From: Mesorhizobium sp. L-8-3 | GTDB lineage: Bacteria; Pseudomonadota; Alphaproteobacteria; Rhizobiales; Rhizobiaceae | Assembly (NCBI RefSeq): GCF_016756615.1 | Contig: NZ_AP023262.1 | Location: 6,015,501 to 6,079,500 of the forward strand | Direction: 5' to 3' | DNA length: 64,000 nucleotides | Shown: positions 1-8,396 of the stretch, one piece after another | Position numbering within the stretch: the first letter of the stretch is position 1 | How the letters are laid out: every line of letters begins with the position of its first letter | Translations under genes and position numbers: made by a program | Notes under the pieces: model-generated | Told to the model about the DNA's origin: nothing | The model's input: only the letters and a program-made list of their open reading frames with translations | The model's database searches: none

Positions 1-381
1 TGCGCCTCGGGACGCATGACTCCTGTGGAAACCTTTCGCGGCGCACCGCTGGCCGGGGCGTTTGCTTGTCTTTTCTTGAAAGAGGGCGAAAACGTCCGGA
101 CCAGCGAGAGCGCTAGCCGATAATGCAAATGCCGGGAATGGCAAAAAACGTTTTCATGGCCGGCTTTATCGCTCTACGCCGGGCAGTGCGTCAAGCCGCA
201 ATTTCACAGCCGCAATTTCACTGGCCCCGTCTCGGGGGAACCTATCGGCTAAGATTTTATTAAACATATCTGTACGAACGAAACGGGACGAAGATGAAGA
301 TATCGGTCCGATGTCACGATTTGGTCGAAATCGATCACCATCTGCACTCCCATGACCCAGACTTACCTTAGGGAAGAGACA
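1..381. other. Leading non-coding stretch
   Basis: I see no convincing gene in the first 381 bases. The region holds a short tandem duplication at 194-221 and an AT-rich patch around 255-275 that could be a promoter for the small gene starting at 382. No clear -35/-10 pair could be fixed by eye. It may also carry the upstream region of a gene that lies left of the window. Confidence 0.4.
194..221. repeat. 14-bp tandem duplication
   Basis: Two directly adjacent identical copies of agccgcaatttcac occupy 194-207 and 208-221. It is a simple duplication in non-coding DNA upstream of the small gene at 382. No function can be assigned. Confidence 0.75.
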
Positions 382-522
382 ATGACTCGCACCAAAAGCG
401 AAGCAGAACGAGCCCGCAGCCAGTACGCCGCCCTCACCAAGCACTATCGCGCGATCGGCCCGGCAGCGATCGTGGCCGCGCTGCTGCACACTAAGAAGCG
501 CAAGCCGAACAAGGCGGCCTGA
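382..522 (+). CDS. Small conserved-looking basic protein, 46 aa
   Basis: The ATG at 382 follows a purine-rich site (gggaagaga) at ribosome-binding distance and opens a 46-codon frame ending in TGA at 520-522. The product starts MTRTKSEAERARSQYAA and ends KKRKPNKAA. It is Lys/Arg rich at both ends with a short hydrophobic middle (IGPAAIVAALL). It resembles small hypothetical proteins I associate with Mesorhizobium genomes, but I do not recognise a named family. Codon third positions are G+C rich as in neighbouring genes, which supports a real gene. The charged ends suggest nucleic-acid or membrane contact, which is inference only. Confidence 0.6.
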   Translation: MTRTKSEAERARSQYAALTKHYRAIGPAAIVAALLHTKKRKPNKAA

Positions 523-579
523 CGCCAAGCCATAGCCCCGCTTTTGACGGCACCGGCGGGTTTGGCTATCGGCCTGCGA

Positions 580-1353
580 TCAGAACAACGACATCTGATC
601 GCCTGAAGCGGACTTCTGCGCTCTTGCGGGTTTTGCCCGCGCCTCGCTCTCCAGGAGCACCGGGTCGACGCGCTCCTGTATGTCGGGGCTGGTGTTGGCC
701 ACCTTGTTCACCCGGTCGGAAACCGGCACGGCCTCGAAGAAATCCGGTTCGGCCGGCCGCAACAGGTCCGCCACGTCGCGCGGCTCCCGGGTGCGGCAAT
801 CCAGCCATCGCGAGAAATCCTCCGGCCTGACGATGACAGGCATACGGTCATGGATGTGACTGACGTCGCTGTTGGCCGATGTCGTCAGTATCGCGCCCGT
901 GTCGATCTCGGAGCCGCCGGGCTCACTCCACGTCTCCATCAGCCCGGCAAAGGCGACGATACCGCCCGCCTTCGGCCGTATCCAGTAAGCTTGCGCCAAG
1001 CGCGGGCCGCTGCGCTTCCATTCGTAGAAGCCCGATGCCGGGATGAGCACCCGGCGGTGACGCATCGCCACCTTGAACGATGCCTTCTCGGCCGCGCTCT
1101 CCGATCGCGCATTGAGCAGCAAGGGAAATTCCTTCGGATCCTTCACCCAGGCAGGGATCAGCCCCCAGCGCACCAGCAGGGCGCGCCGGTCCGGCAGGTT
1201 CGAACCCGGCGCGCGCGGTTCGCCGGCGATCACAGTCAGGATCGGCTGCGTCGGCGCGATGTTGTAGCGGGCGGGGAAATCCTCCAGATCGGCCAAGCCG
1301 GCGAAGGCGGCCGTCTGGTCCGGCGAGGTGGTGAGAGCGAAGCGTCCGCACAT
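580..1353 (-). CDS. SOS response-associated peptidase (SRAP/YedK-HMCES family)
   Basis: The 257-residue product starts MCGRF, so after Met removal Cys2 becomes N-terminal. That is the hallmark of SRAP proteins, which form a thiazolidine crosslink with abasic sites in single-stranded DNA. Further family motifs are LLNARSES near residue 80, ASGFYEWKR near 105, and HIHDRMPVIV near 165, containing the catalytic His. Length fits the family (about 220-260). The frame stays open far upstream, but only the MCGRF start leaves Cys at position 2, so 1353 is chosen. The basic C-terminal tail ends in GDQMSLF, which looks like a QxxLF-type clamp-binding peptide; this is inference. It is transcribed divergently from the NUDIX gene. 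Confidence 0.93.
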   Translation of the reverse strand: MCGRFALTTSPDQTAAFAGLADLEDFPARYNIAPTQPILTVIAGEPRAPGSNLPDRRALLVRWGLIPAWVKDPKEFPLLLNARSESAAEKASFKVAMRHRRVLIPASGFYEWKRSGPRLAQAYWIRPKAGGIVAFAGLMETWSEPGGSEIDTGAILTTSANSDVSHIHDRMPVIVRPEDFSRWLDCRTREPRDVADLLRPAEPDFFEAVPVSDRVNKVANTSPDIQERVDPVLLESEARAKPARAQKSASGDQMSLF

Positions 1354-1521
1354 GGTTCGCGCCTGTCCTTGCGGAGTGGGAGGAGATTCGGGGCGGACGG
1401 CGCATGCGCCCGACAACGGCATGGTGGCGCGCGACCGCGCGCTTCGCAACATCCCGCCGTCGCATCTCGTCCGGGTGAGGACCGCCTTCCACAAGAAAGC
1501 GCCCCGCGCTATCCAGACCTC

Positions 1522-1935
1522 ATGGACGAACAGGAGATTCCGGCCGTCTCGGTGGCAGTACGTCGCGGCACCACCGTCCTTCTGGTGAAGCGCGGGCGCG
1601 AGCCCTCGCGCGGCTACTACGCCTTTCCGGGCGGACGCGTCGAAACGGGCGAGGACGCCGAGCAGGCCGCTCGCCGGGAACTGCTGGAGGAGACCGGCCT
1701 CGACGTCGGGGATCTCGCGCCGGTTCGGGAGTACCGGGTCGGCGGCACCAAGGACGGCCGTGCCATGCACTACCGGCTCATGGTCTTCTCCGGCGTTCAC
1801 AAGGGGGGCGAGGCCGTGGCCGGCGACGACGCTGACGAGGCGGGCTGGTACGACCTGGACGCGATGCGCGGCATGCTGCTGTCGGATTTCGTGTTCGACG
1901 TCGCACGGGAGGTCCTGTCCGGCCGAAGCCGATAG
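1522..1935 (+). CDS. NUDIX hydrolase
   Basis: The 137-residue single-domain protein carries a complete Nudix box starting at GGRVETGEDAEQAARREL and ending EETGLD (about residues 41-66), following the GX5EX7REUXEEXGU pattern that binds Mg2+ for nucleoside-diphosphate-X hydrolysis. It starts MDEQEIPAVSVAVRRG; the frame is open upstream, but homology to the fold begins here. Family members of this size include ADP-ribose and oxidised-nucleotide pyrophosphatases; the substrate cannot be read from sequence. Placement head to head with the SRAP gene, 168 bp apart, is compatible with a shared role in nucleotide damage, but that is inference. Confidence 0.9.
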   Translation: MDEQEIPAVSVAVRRGTTVLLVKRGREPSRGYYAFPGGRVETGEDAEQAARRELLEETGLDVGDLAPVREYRVGGTKDGRAMHYRLMVFSGVHKGGEAVAGDDADEAGWYDLDAMRGMLLSDFVFDVAREVLSGRSR

Positions 1936-2022
1936 GCGACGCCGGGCACGGGATTTCCTGGCAGATTGCGGGATCCCGGCAAATTGCCTTGCAGGCGACA
2001 AGATCATTGGCCACAAGGCCTT

Positions 2023-2400
2023 ATGAGCCGCATCGCAATCGCCGCCTTCGCCCTGGTCATGCTCGGCGCGCCGAACGTCTCGGCGCAGGCGCCCGCGGCC
2101 GTGTCGCCCTTCGAGGCACAATTGATGCGGCTGGCAGAGGTGTTGGGCTCGCTCCACTATCTGCGCAATCTTTGCGGCGAGAAGGGCAATCAATGGCGCG
2201 ACGAGATGGAGAAACTGCTGGCCGCCGAGAATCCCGAGCCTACGCGGCGGGCGCGCTTCATCGCCAGCTTCAACCGCGGCTACCGTTCCTTCGACGGCAT
2301 CTATGTGAACTGCACTGCCTCGGCGACGGAGGCGATCGGGCGCTACATGAAGGAGGGTGAGGCGCTCAGCAGGGACATCGCGTCCCGATTCGGCAATTAG
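2023..2400 (+). CDS. TIGR02301-type small exported protein
   Basis: The 125-residue protein begins with a Sec signal peptide (MSRIAIAAFALVMLGAPNVSAQA, described here by its ends MSRIAI and VSAQA), with cleavage expected after about residue 22. The mature part contains HYLRNLCGEKGNQWRDEM, FNRGYRSF and a second Cys in YVNCTASA. These two cysteines and the Arg/Tyr motifs match the conserved rhizobial family TIGR02301, whose function is unknown. It is probably periplasmic, perhaps with a disulphide between the two cysteines. The start at 2023 is chosen because the signal peptide begins there. Confidence 0.8.
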   Translation: MSRIAIAAFALVMLGAPNVSAQAPAAVSPFEAQLMRLAEVLGSLHYLRNLCGEKGNQWRDEMEKLLAAENPEPTRRARFIASFNRGYRSFDGIYVNCTASATEAIGRYMKEGEALSRDIASRFGN

Positions 2401-2538
2401 GAACCTGTTAACTTTTTTCCCGATGGACAGCGCACAATCGCGATCCGGTGTGTTAGAAAGCCTTAATGGGACATTAACAGGGACGACTCAAGTTGATCCG
2501 AATTGTCCGGATCGCCGCTTGAAAGGGTGGAAGGCAAG

Positions 2539-2796
2539 ATGGAACAAGGCTTCAGCGACATCGACGCCCTGGTGCGCGAAGAAAAACGGTTGACTGCCGT
2601 CGAGAGCCACAACGAAGCCTGGGCCGAGGGGCTTTCAGCCGGCATCGAGCCCGAGATCATCGCCGAGGCGGCCCTGGCCACCGCTTTCGGTGAGTTGCTG
2701 CGCTCCAGCGGCGAGGGTGCTGCCCTCGCGCTTCTCGATCGCATGCGCGAAAAGGTCGTCGCCGGAGAATTCGAGCCGCTGCTGCGGCGCCATTGA
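2539..2796 (+). CDS. Conserved hypothetical protein, 85 aa
   Basis: The start at 2539 has a strong site (aagggtggaaggcaag) directly upstream. The product starts MEQGFSDIDALVREEKRL and is predicted largely alpha-helical and acidic, with segments IIAEAALATAFGELLRSSG and DRMREKVVAGEF. There is no signal peptide and no recognised motif. It reads like a small cytoplasmic helical protein in the same direction as its neighbours. I cannot assign a family. Confidence 0.65.
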   Translation: MEQGFSDIDALVREEKRLTAVESHNEAWAEGLSAGIEPEIIAEAALATAFGELLRSSGEGAALALLDRMREKVVAGEFEPLLRRH

Positions 2797-2874
2797 CACA
2801 CCTGCTTTCCGGTTTTTCATGTATATGATCCTGCGACAGGGCGCAGACCGCCCTGCCCGACAGGTCGAGGAAGC

Positions 2875-3681
2875 ATGGCAAGTCAGTCCCCCCAGAGATC
2901 ATACGCCGGCGCACGACGCGCCGCGTTGCGCCTTCTGGCCGGCGCGTTTTTCCTTTCCGGCACGGTCGTTTGGGCCACCGCCCCGGCATCGGCGCTGAGC
3001 GAAATCAAGCAGGAACAGGCGACGCCTCCGCCTGCCGCCGAATCGGTCGAGCAGGAGCCGCTGCCGCCGGTCCATACCGTGCCCGACCCCGACCCGATCC
3101 AGACCACGCCGCAGGGGACCGACGAGCCTCCGCAACCCGCTGAAGAAGAGGCCGTCCCCGGCGAGGACGAAAGCGGCCAGATCGGCCGCCCGGTCATCGA
3201 CCCCAATGCGCCGTTGCCCGAGATCATCTACGATCTGGACCGCCTGCCGTCGCAGGTGAAGCGGATGCGCGAGCTGATCGTGGAGGCCGCCCAAAGCGGC
3301 AACATCGAGGCCCTGCGGCCGCTGATCGGCAACGGACCGGACGGCACGCAGATCGCGCTCGGCGGCGTCGACGGTGATCCGATCGAATTCCTGAAGGGCC
3401 TCTCCGGCGACGAGGAAGGCCAGGAGCTTCTGGCGATCCTCGAGGAGGTGCTGAACGCCGGCTATGTCCACCTCGACGCGGGCAAGCCGGGAGAGCTCTA
3501 CGTCTGGCCGTATTTCATCGCTGTGCCGCTCGATCGCCTCGACGCACGCCAGAAGGTCGAGCTCTTCAAGATCGTGACGGCGGGCGACCTCGAAGACATG
3601 AAGACCTACGGGACCTATATCTTCTATCGCGTCGGCATCTCGCCGGAAGGCAAGTGGGAGTTTTTCGTCGCCGGCGACTGA
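2875..3681 (+). CDS. Exported hypothetical protein with Pro/Glu-rich linker
   Basis: The 268-residue product has a signal-peptide-like N-terminus (basic SQRSYAGARRAALR, then LLAGAFFLSGTVVWA and PASA at about residue 40). Residues 45-110 form a low-complexity Pro/Glu-rich linker. A C-terminal globular part of about 150 residues starts near PLPEIIYDLDRLPSQVKRMR and contains LYVWPYFIAVPLDRL and TYIFYRVGISPEGKWEFF. That architecture suggests a periplasmic protein with a flexible spacer. The ATG at 2875 is the first in the frame. The family resembles hypothetical exported proteins in Mesorhizobium; no function is known to me. Confidence 0.75.
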   Translation: MASQSPQRSYAGARRAALRLLAGAFFLSGTVVWATAPASALSEIKQEQATPPPAAESVEQEPLPPVHTVPDPDPIQTTPQGTDEPPQPAEEEAVPGEDESGQIGRPVIDPNAPLPEIIYDLDRLPSQVKRMRELIVEAAQSGNIEALRPLIGNGPDGTQIALGGVDGDPIEFLKGLSGDEEGQELLAILEEVLNAGYVHLDAGKPGELYVWPYFIAVPLDRLDARQKVELFKIVTAGDLEDMKTYGTYIFYRVGISPEGKWEFFVAGD

Positions 3682-3683
3682 CG

Positions 3684-3710
3684 CCAACGGTCTATGAGAT
3701 CGACCGTTGG
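3684..3710 (+). terminator. Candidate hairpin after the exported hypothetical gene
   Basis: A 9-bp perfect inverted repeat (ccaacggtc and gaccgttgg) with a 9-base loop lies 3 bases after the stop codon of the preceding gene. There is no T tract, so if it acts in termination it is either Rho-assisted or only protects the 3' end. Confidence 0.35.
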
Positions 3711-3904
3711 AGCGCGCGACGGCTTGGCCCACGCCCTTCGGCGCATAGCCAAGCGCCCGGAAGGGCGGCGCTGGTGTTCGAGACGTCAGCAGCCACGCCC
3801 GGTGGATGTGTCGGCAGCCAGTGCCGTCGGTATCAGGCCCGCCCCTCGCTCCCTTCGTTGCCGCCTGTGGACAGGACGCAAGATGCGTCCCGCGTGACGG
3901 ATGG

Positions 3905-5230
3905 CTACAGGGCCTCGGAGAACGCGACGGGTTCGCCCTGCTCTGCCTCGACGAGCTCGCCTTCCCACATCACCTGCTTGCCGCGAATGATGGTGCCGAC
4001 TGGCCAGCCGGTGACTTGCCGGCCGTGATAAGGCGTCCAGCCGGCTTTGGAACCCGCCTGCTCGTTGAGGATCGTCGCGCGGCGCTTAAGGTCGACAACG
4101 GTGAAATCCGCGTCATACCCGGCAGCGATCCGTCCCTTGCGCGCCATGCCGAAAATCCGCTGCGGACCGTGGCTGGAGAGATCGACGAACCGCTCGAGAG
4201 AGAGTTTCCCGGTGTTGACATGGTCGAGCATGATCGGGACGAGCGTCTGCACGCCGGTCATGCCCGAAGGTGAGGCCGGATAGGGCTTGGCCTTTTCCTC
4301 CAGCGTATGCGGCGCATGGTCGGAGCCCAGCACGTCGACGATGCCCTGCGTCACGCCACGCCAGACGCCGTCGCGATGGCGCGCCGCGCGCACCGGCGGG
4401 TTCATCTGGATCAGGTTGCCGAGCGTGGCGTAGTCGTCGGCGCTCAGCGTCAGATGGTGCGGCGTCGCCTCGCAGGTGGCGACGTCCTTATGCGCCTCGA
4501 GGAAATCGATCTCCTCAGCCGTCGAGATATGGAGCACGTGGATGCGCGCCCGCGCCTTCCGCGCCACGGCGATCAGGCGCTGCGTGCACTGCAGCGCGGC
4601 GATCTCGTCGCGCCAGACCGGGTGGCTTGACGGATCGCCCTCCACCCGCTCGCCCAGCCGCTCGCGCAGGCGGAACTCGTCTTCGGAATGGAAAGCGGCG
4701 CGACGGCGCGTCTTGCTGAGGATCGAATAGACGCCGTCGTCGTCCTCGACGAGGAGGTCGCCGGTCGACGAACCCATGAATATCTTGATGCCGGCTGCGC
4801 CCGGCAGGCGTTCAAGTTCGCCCACGTCCCCCGCATTGTCCCGCGTGCCGCCAACCCAGAAGGCGAAATCGCAATGCATCCTGTGCCGGGCGCGGGCGAC
4901 CTTGTCGGCCAGCGCCTCGGCGCTCGTGGTGAGCGGCTTGGTGTTCGGCATCTCGAACACGGCGGTAACGCCGCCCAGCACCGCGGCAAGCGAACCGGTC
5001 TGCAAGTCTTCCTTGTGCTCGAGGCCGGGCTCGCGGAAATGCACCTGGCTGTCGACGACACCCGGCAGGATATGCAGGCCCGTGCAATCGATCGTCGTCC
5101 CGGCGGAGGCGCTGCGCAGTTTGCCGATCGCGGCGATCCTCCCGCCGACGACGCCGATGTCACGCGCGCCGCGGCCGTCATGGTTGACGACCGTGCCGCC
5201 CTTCAGGATCAGGTCGAATGTTGTCGCCAT
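3905..5230 (-). CDS. Dihydroorotase-family amidohydrolase
   Basis: The 441-residue product has the cyclic amidohydrolase layout: a small beta-sandwich (FDLILKGGTVVNHDGRGA), then VVDSQVHFREPGLEHKEDL near residue 57, a Lys-region and metal His residues further on (HVLHISTAEE, ATPHHLT) and the catalytic Asp in LGSDHAPHTLEEK. It most likely converts carbamoyl-aspartate and dihydroorotate in pyrimidine synthesis, or is an allantoinase/DHOase-like relative. The first His of the usual HxH motif is Gln (SQVHF). I recall this variant from a dihydroorotase subgroup. The gene is divergent from ygfZ, 103 bp away. Confidence 0.85.
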   Translation of the reverse strand: MATTFDLILKGGTVVNHDGRGARDIGVVGGRIAAIGKLRSASAGTTIDCTGLHILPGVVDSQVHFREPGLEHKEDLQTGSLAAVLGGVTAVFEMPNTKPLTTSAEALADKVARARHRMHCDFAFWVGGTRDNAGDVGELERLPGAAGIKIFMGSSTGDLLVEDDDGVYSILSKTRRRAAFHSEDEFRLRERLGERVEGDPSSHPVWRDEIAALQCTQRLIAVARKARARIHVLHISTAEEIDFLEAHKDVATCEATPHHLTLSADDYATLGNLIQMNPPVRAARHRDGVWRGVTQGIVDVLGSDHAPHTLEEKAKPYPASPSGMTGVQTLVPIMLDHVNTGKLSLERFVDLSSHGPQRIFGMARKGRIAAGYDADFTVVDLKRRATILNEQAGSKAGWTPYHGRQVTGWPVGTIIRGKQVMWEGELVEAEQGEPVAFSEAL

Positions 5231-5333
5231 GACAGTGGTCCTTGCCGTTCGCCGGTCGGGCCGGTCCTTGCCGCCCCGCGCGGCAGGGCTTACGTAATGG
5301 CCAACCGATTTGCAAGATCAGGCCCCGCCAACG

Positions 5334-6209
5334 ATGCCCACCGTCCAGCTCGACGACCGCGCCCTCGTCCTCGTCACCGACGACGATGCGGAGACGCTGC
5401 TCCAGAATATCATCACCACCGATATCTCCTCGCTGAAGACGGGCGAGGTCAAGCCCGGCGCCCTGCTCGCCCCGCAAGGCAAGATCCTCTTCGACTTCCT
5501 CGTCTCACGCGTCGACACGGGCTTCCGCCTCGACTGCCGGGCCGATGTCGCCGACGACCTGGTGAAGCGGCTGACCCTCTACCGCCTCCGGGCAAAGGCC
5601 AAGATAAACAAGCAGGATCAAGCGCTTGTCGCCGTCTCGTGGGGCGATGATTCACGCTCCTCCCCTTCCGATTCAGCTTCTTCACGAAATGAATCAAGCT
5701 TGCTCGACACCCGCTTCCCGGAGGTCGACGTATCCCGGCACTACGGCAAGACGGCCGGAGGGTCGGACCGCGCGGAATGGGACGCATTGCGGGCCGCCCA
5801 CGGGATCGCCGAAAGCGGCGCCGACTATGAACTCGGCGACGCCTTTCCCCACGACGTGCTTCTCGACCAGACCGGCGGCGTCGGCCTGGCCAAAGGCTGC
5901 TATGTCGGGCAGGAGGTCGTGTCGCGGATGCAGCATCGGGGTACGGCGCGACGGCGCGTGCTGATCGCGACGGGGCCGGCCGCACTTCCCGCCCCCGGCA
6001 CCGAGATCCTCGCCAATGGCCGCCCGCTCGGTGCGCTCGGCACGGTCGCCGGCCGTACCGGCCTCGCCATCGTCCGGATCGATCGCGTCAAGGATGCGAT
6101 GGCTGCTGGCAACCCGATCACCGCGGACGGGCTCGAGCTCGAGCTTGCGATCCCCTCCTGGGCGAAATTCACCTTCCCGGCGGACGCCGCGTCCGCGGAG
6201 GGCGCCTGA
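5334..6209 (+). CDS. ygfZ: YgfZ-like folate-binding protein (Fe-S cluster maintenance)
   Basis: The 291-residue protein is related to the T-protein of glycine cleavage. The diagnostic motif KGCYVGQEVVSRMQHRG near residue 190 contains the conserved Cys of YgfZ proteins, which act with tetrahydrofolate in repair or assembly of iron-sulphur enzymes. MPTVQLDDRALV is taken as the N-terminus; an ATG 24 bp upstream is possible. Residues around 107-127 are an unusually Ser-rich loop (SRSSPSDSASSRNESS) containing a small DNA inverted repeat, so the gene may carry a short palindromic insertion. It overlaps the next gene by one base (TGATG). Confidence 0.88.
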   Translation: MPTVQLDDRALVLVTDDDAETLLQNIITTDISSLKTGEVKPGALLAPQGKILFDFLVSRVDTGFRLDCRADVADDLVKRLTLYRLRAKAKINKQDQALVAVSWGDDSRSSPSDSASSRNESSLLDTRFPEVDVSRHYGKTAGGSDRAEWDALRAAHGIAESGADYELGDAFPHDVLLDQTGGVGLAKGCYVGQEVVSRMQHRGTARRRVLIATGPAALPAPGTEILANGRPLGALGTVAGRTGLAIVRIDRVKDAMAAGNPITADGLELELAIPSWAKFTFPADAASAEGA

Positions 6210-6823
6210 TGGGAGACAGACCGGGGGCGCCGGCCAGGGCCTGGCAGCGCATGCTGTCCGGCCGCCGGCTCGATCTTCTGGACCCCTCGCCGCTCGACGT
6301 CGAGATCTCCGACATCGCGCACGGGCTGGCGCGCGTCTCGCGATGGAACGGGCAGACCCGCGGCGACCACGCCTTTTCCGTCGCGCAGCATTCGCTGCTG
6401 GTTGAGGAAATCCATTCGGCCATCAGCAAAGACATCCGGCCGGAAGCCCAGCTTGCCGCCCTGCTGCATGACGCCCCCGAATATGTGATCGGCGACATGA
6501 TCTCGCCGTTCAAGTCGGTGATCGGAGGTGGCTACAAATCCTGTGAGGAGCGGCTGCAGCGCGCGATCCATATGCGTTTTTCGCTGCCTACAGCCTTGCC
6601 CGGCAAGCTCAAGCAGGAGATCAAGCGGGCCGACCAGATCGCTGCCTATTTCGAAGCCACCGAGCTTGCCGGCTTCTCGGTCGCCGAGGCGACCCAGTTC
6701 TTCGGACGCCCGCGCGGCATCGCGGCCGACCAGTTCGACCTGACGCCCAGACCGCCGAACGCAGTCCAGGGAGCATTTCTCAAACGTTTCGCTGCGCTCG
6801 AGAAGGCGCGGGTGGCCGCGTAG
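6209..6823 (+). CDS. HD-domain phosphohydrolase (YfbR-like)
   Basis: The 204-residue protein shows the HD metal-binding pattern: His in FSVAQHSLLVEEI (about residue 62), the HD pair in LAALLHDAPEYVIGDM (about residue 93) and a later Asp in KRADQIAAYFEA. These match the HD superfamily of metal-dependent phosphohydrolases, some of which are 5'-nucleotidases such as YfbR. The start codon overlaps the ygfZ stop codon by one base, so the two are translationally coupled and co-transcribed. Substrate is unknown. Confidence 0.85.
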   Translation: MGDRPGAPARAWQRMLSGRRLDLLDPSPLDVEISDIAHGLARVSRWNGQTRGDHAFSVAQHSLLVEEIHSAISKDIRPEAQLAALLHDAPEYVIGDMISPFKSVIGGGYKSCEERLQRAIHMRFSLPTALPGKLKQEIKRADQIAAYFEATELAGFSVAEATQFFGRPRGIAADQFDLTPRPPNAVQGAFLKRFAALEKARVAA

Positions 6824-6984
6824 CCGCGCCCGCTGCAGCGCATGGTCGGGGACACCGCCGCGCCCATTCATAGTGGACGAAGCCGGGGTCTTGTTGTCGC
6901 CTGGCCCAACAAGCGCGGCTTGACTTCGCGTCACCTCCCGTGCATTGCGCGCGCCCGCCTGTTGGCGGTCAAGGAGTGTGCGCC

Positions 6985-8175
6985 ATGCAAAAGACCGGCG
7001 GCAGCCACGTGCCGGCCTTCGTGATGATCGTCTGCGGAACCGTCCTCGGGATCGCCGGCACCGATCTCGTGCTGCCCGCCGTGCCTGAGTTGCCGGAGGC
7101 TCTCGGCGGCACGCTCGAACGCTCCCAGTTGGTGCTCGCGGCTTTCGTCGCCGGCTCCGCCTTCGGTCTGCTCGTGTTCGGCTCGCTCGGCGCACGGTAC
7201 GATCAGCGTGCGCTGCTGGTCGGTTCGCTGGTTGCCTACGGCGTGATTTCCGGCCTCGCCGGATTGAGCCCGTCACTGGAAGCCCTGATCGGCCTGCGCT
7301 TCCTGCAGGGCGCCGCGGGCTCGGCGGCGGCGGTCTTTGCGCCGGGGATCATCCGCGCGCTCTACGGCGACGAGCGCGCCGTCGGCGCTCTCGGCTTCCT
7401 CGGCAGCGTGGAAGCGCTGACGCCAGCACTCGCTCCGGTCGCCGGCCTGTGGCTGATCCGCCTGTTCGGCTGGAACGCCTCCTTCGGGGCGATTGCGCTC
7501 CTGGCTTTGCTGCTGGCCGGCGCGATCACCGCCTGGCATCGTCACATCCCCGCCGTGGTGAGCAGCCGCAAGGCCGGTGGATATGGCCACCTGCTGGCCG
7601 ATCCGGTCTTCCTTCGCTACGCCGTGAGCCACGCCTTCACTCTGGGCGCTCTTCTCGTCGTCGTGTTCGGCGCGCCGACCGTGTTCGTCGCGGCCCTCGG
7701 CGCCACGCTTGCCGACTTCATCATCATGCAGATGACGGGGATCGCCACCTTTGTCGTGGCGGCCAACCTGGCCGGCCGCCTCGTTCGCCGCTTCGACGCA
7801 GAACGCTTGATATCGATGGGCACCCTGCTGTCGGCGGCGGGGGCGGTTGCCATGCTCGCCTATGCGCTTGCGGGCGGGGGCGACACTCTGGTGGTCACGG
7901 CGCTCTTCATCCCGTTCAACACCGGTCTCGGGCTGCGCGGACCGCCCGGCTTTCACCTCGCCGTCGTTGCTGCGCGTGGCGACGATGCTCGCGGCGCCGC
8001 ATTGGTGGTCGTGGCCATCCTCGTCACCACCGCCGTCGGCACCGCGGCGGTCGCTCCTTTCATCACGGCCGGCCTCATGCCGCTCGCCATGGGTGCCGCC
8101 GTGCTGGCACTTGCTTCGGTCGCTCTTGTGACCTTGCTGCCGAGCCTCGAACAGCAAGAAGGCAGCGGCGGCTGA
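6985..8175 (+). CDS. MFS transporter (Bcr/CflA-like drug efflux type)
   Basis: The 396-residue protein has about twelve hydrophobic segments. Family features include GTDLVLPAVPELPEALGGT in the first helix-loop, LVFGSLGARYDQR in loop 2-3 (motif A type) and LRFLQGAAGSAAAVFAPGI (motif C type). Layout and the loop after helix 1 resemble Bcr/CflA proton-driven multidrug exporters. The start at 6985 is preceded by aaggag at 6971. It lies in the same direction as the HD gene but 162 bp away, so it probably has its own promoter. Substrate cannot be inferred. It ends about 120 bp before the TPP riboswitch and is not part of that operon. Confidence 0.85.
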   Translation: MQKTGGSHVPAFVMIVCGTVLGIAGTDLVLPAVPELPEALGGTLERSQLVLAAFVAGSAFGLLVFGSLGARYDQRALLVGSLVAYGVISGLAGLSPSLEALIGLRFLQGAAGSAAAVFAPGIIRALYGDERAVGALGFLGSVEALTPALAPVAGLWLIRLFGWNASFGAIALLALLLAGAITAWHRHIPAVVSSRKAGGYGHLLADPVFLRYAVSHAFTLGALLVVVFGAPTVFVAALGATLADFIIMQMTGIATFVVAANLAGRLVRRFDAERLISMGTLLSAAGAVAMLAYALAGGGDTLVVTALFIPFNTGLGLRGPPGFHLAVVAARGDDARGAALVVVAILVTTAVGTAAVAPFITAGLMPLAMGAAVLALASVALVTLLPSLEQQEGSGG

Positions 8176-8293
8176 CTGCGCCTCGAAGGACGAAGGGGGC
8201 CGCTGCGAACCGGCGGCATCCTGGCCCGCAATTCGCGATCGACAGGCCCAATACGGGGCTTGCGTCGCGGGACGCCGCGGCATAGAGCTTACG

Positions 8294-8388
8294 TCGTTCG
8301 ACAGGGGTGCTCCGTATTGCCGGGGCTGAGATGCGAGGCGGCATGCCTCCGGACCCTTCAGCTGATCTGGTTAATGCCAGCGGAGCGA
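8294..8388 (+). promoter_or_regulatory. TPP riboswitch (THI element)
   Basis: All conserved blocks of the thiamine-pyrophosphate aptamer are present in order: aggggtgc (8303-8310), ctgaga (8326-8331), accctt (8353-8358), ctgatctgg (8362-8370) and taatgccagcg (8372-8382). Helix P1 can form between 8294-8299 and 8383-8388. The 3' strand of P1 touches the purine-rich GAGG at 8387-8390, six bases before the ykoF ATG, so TPP binding should hide the ribosome-binding site. No terminator hairpin intervenes, which points to translational control. Confidence 0.95.
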
Positions 8389-8396
8389 GGCGGCCG

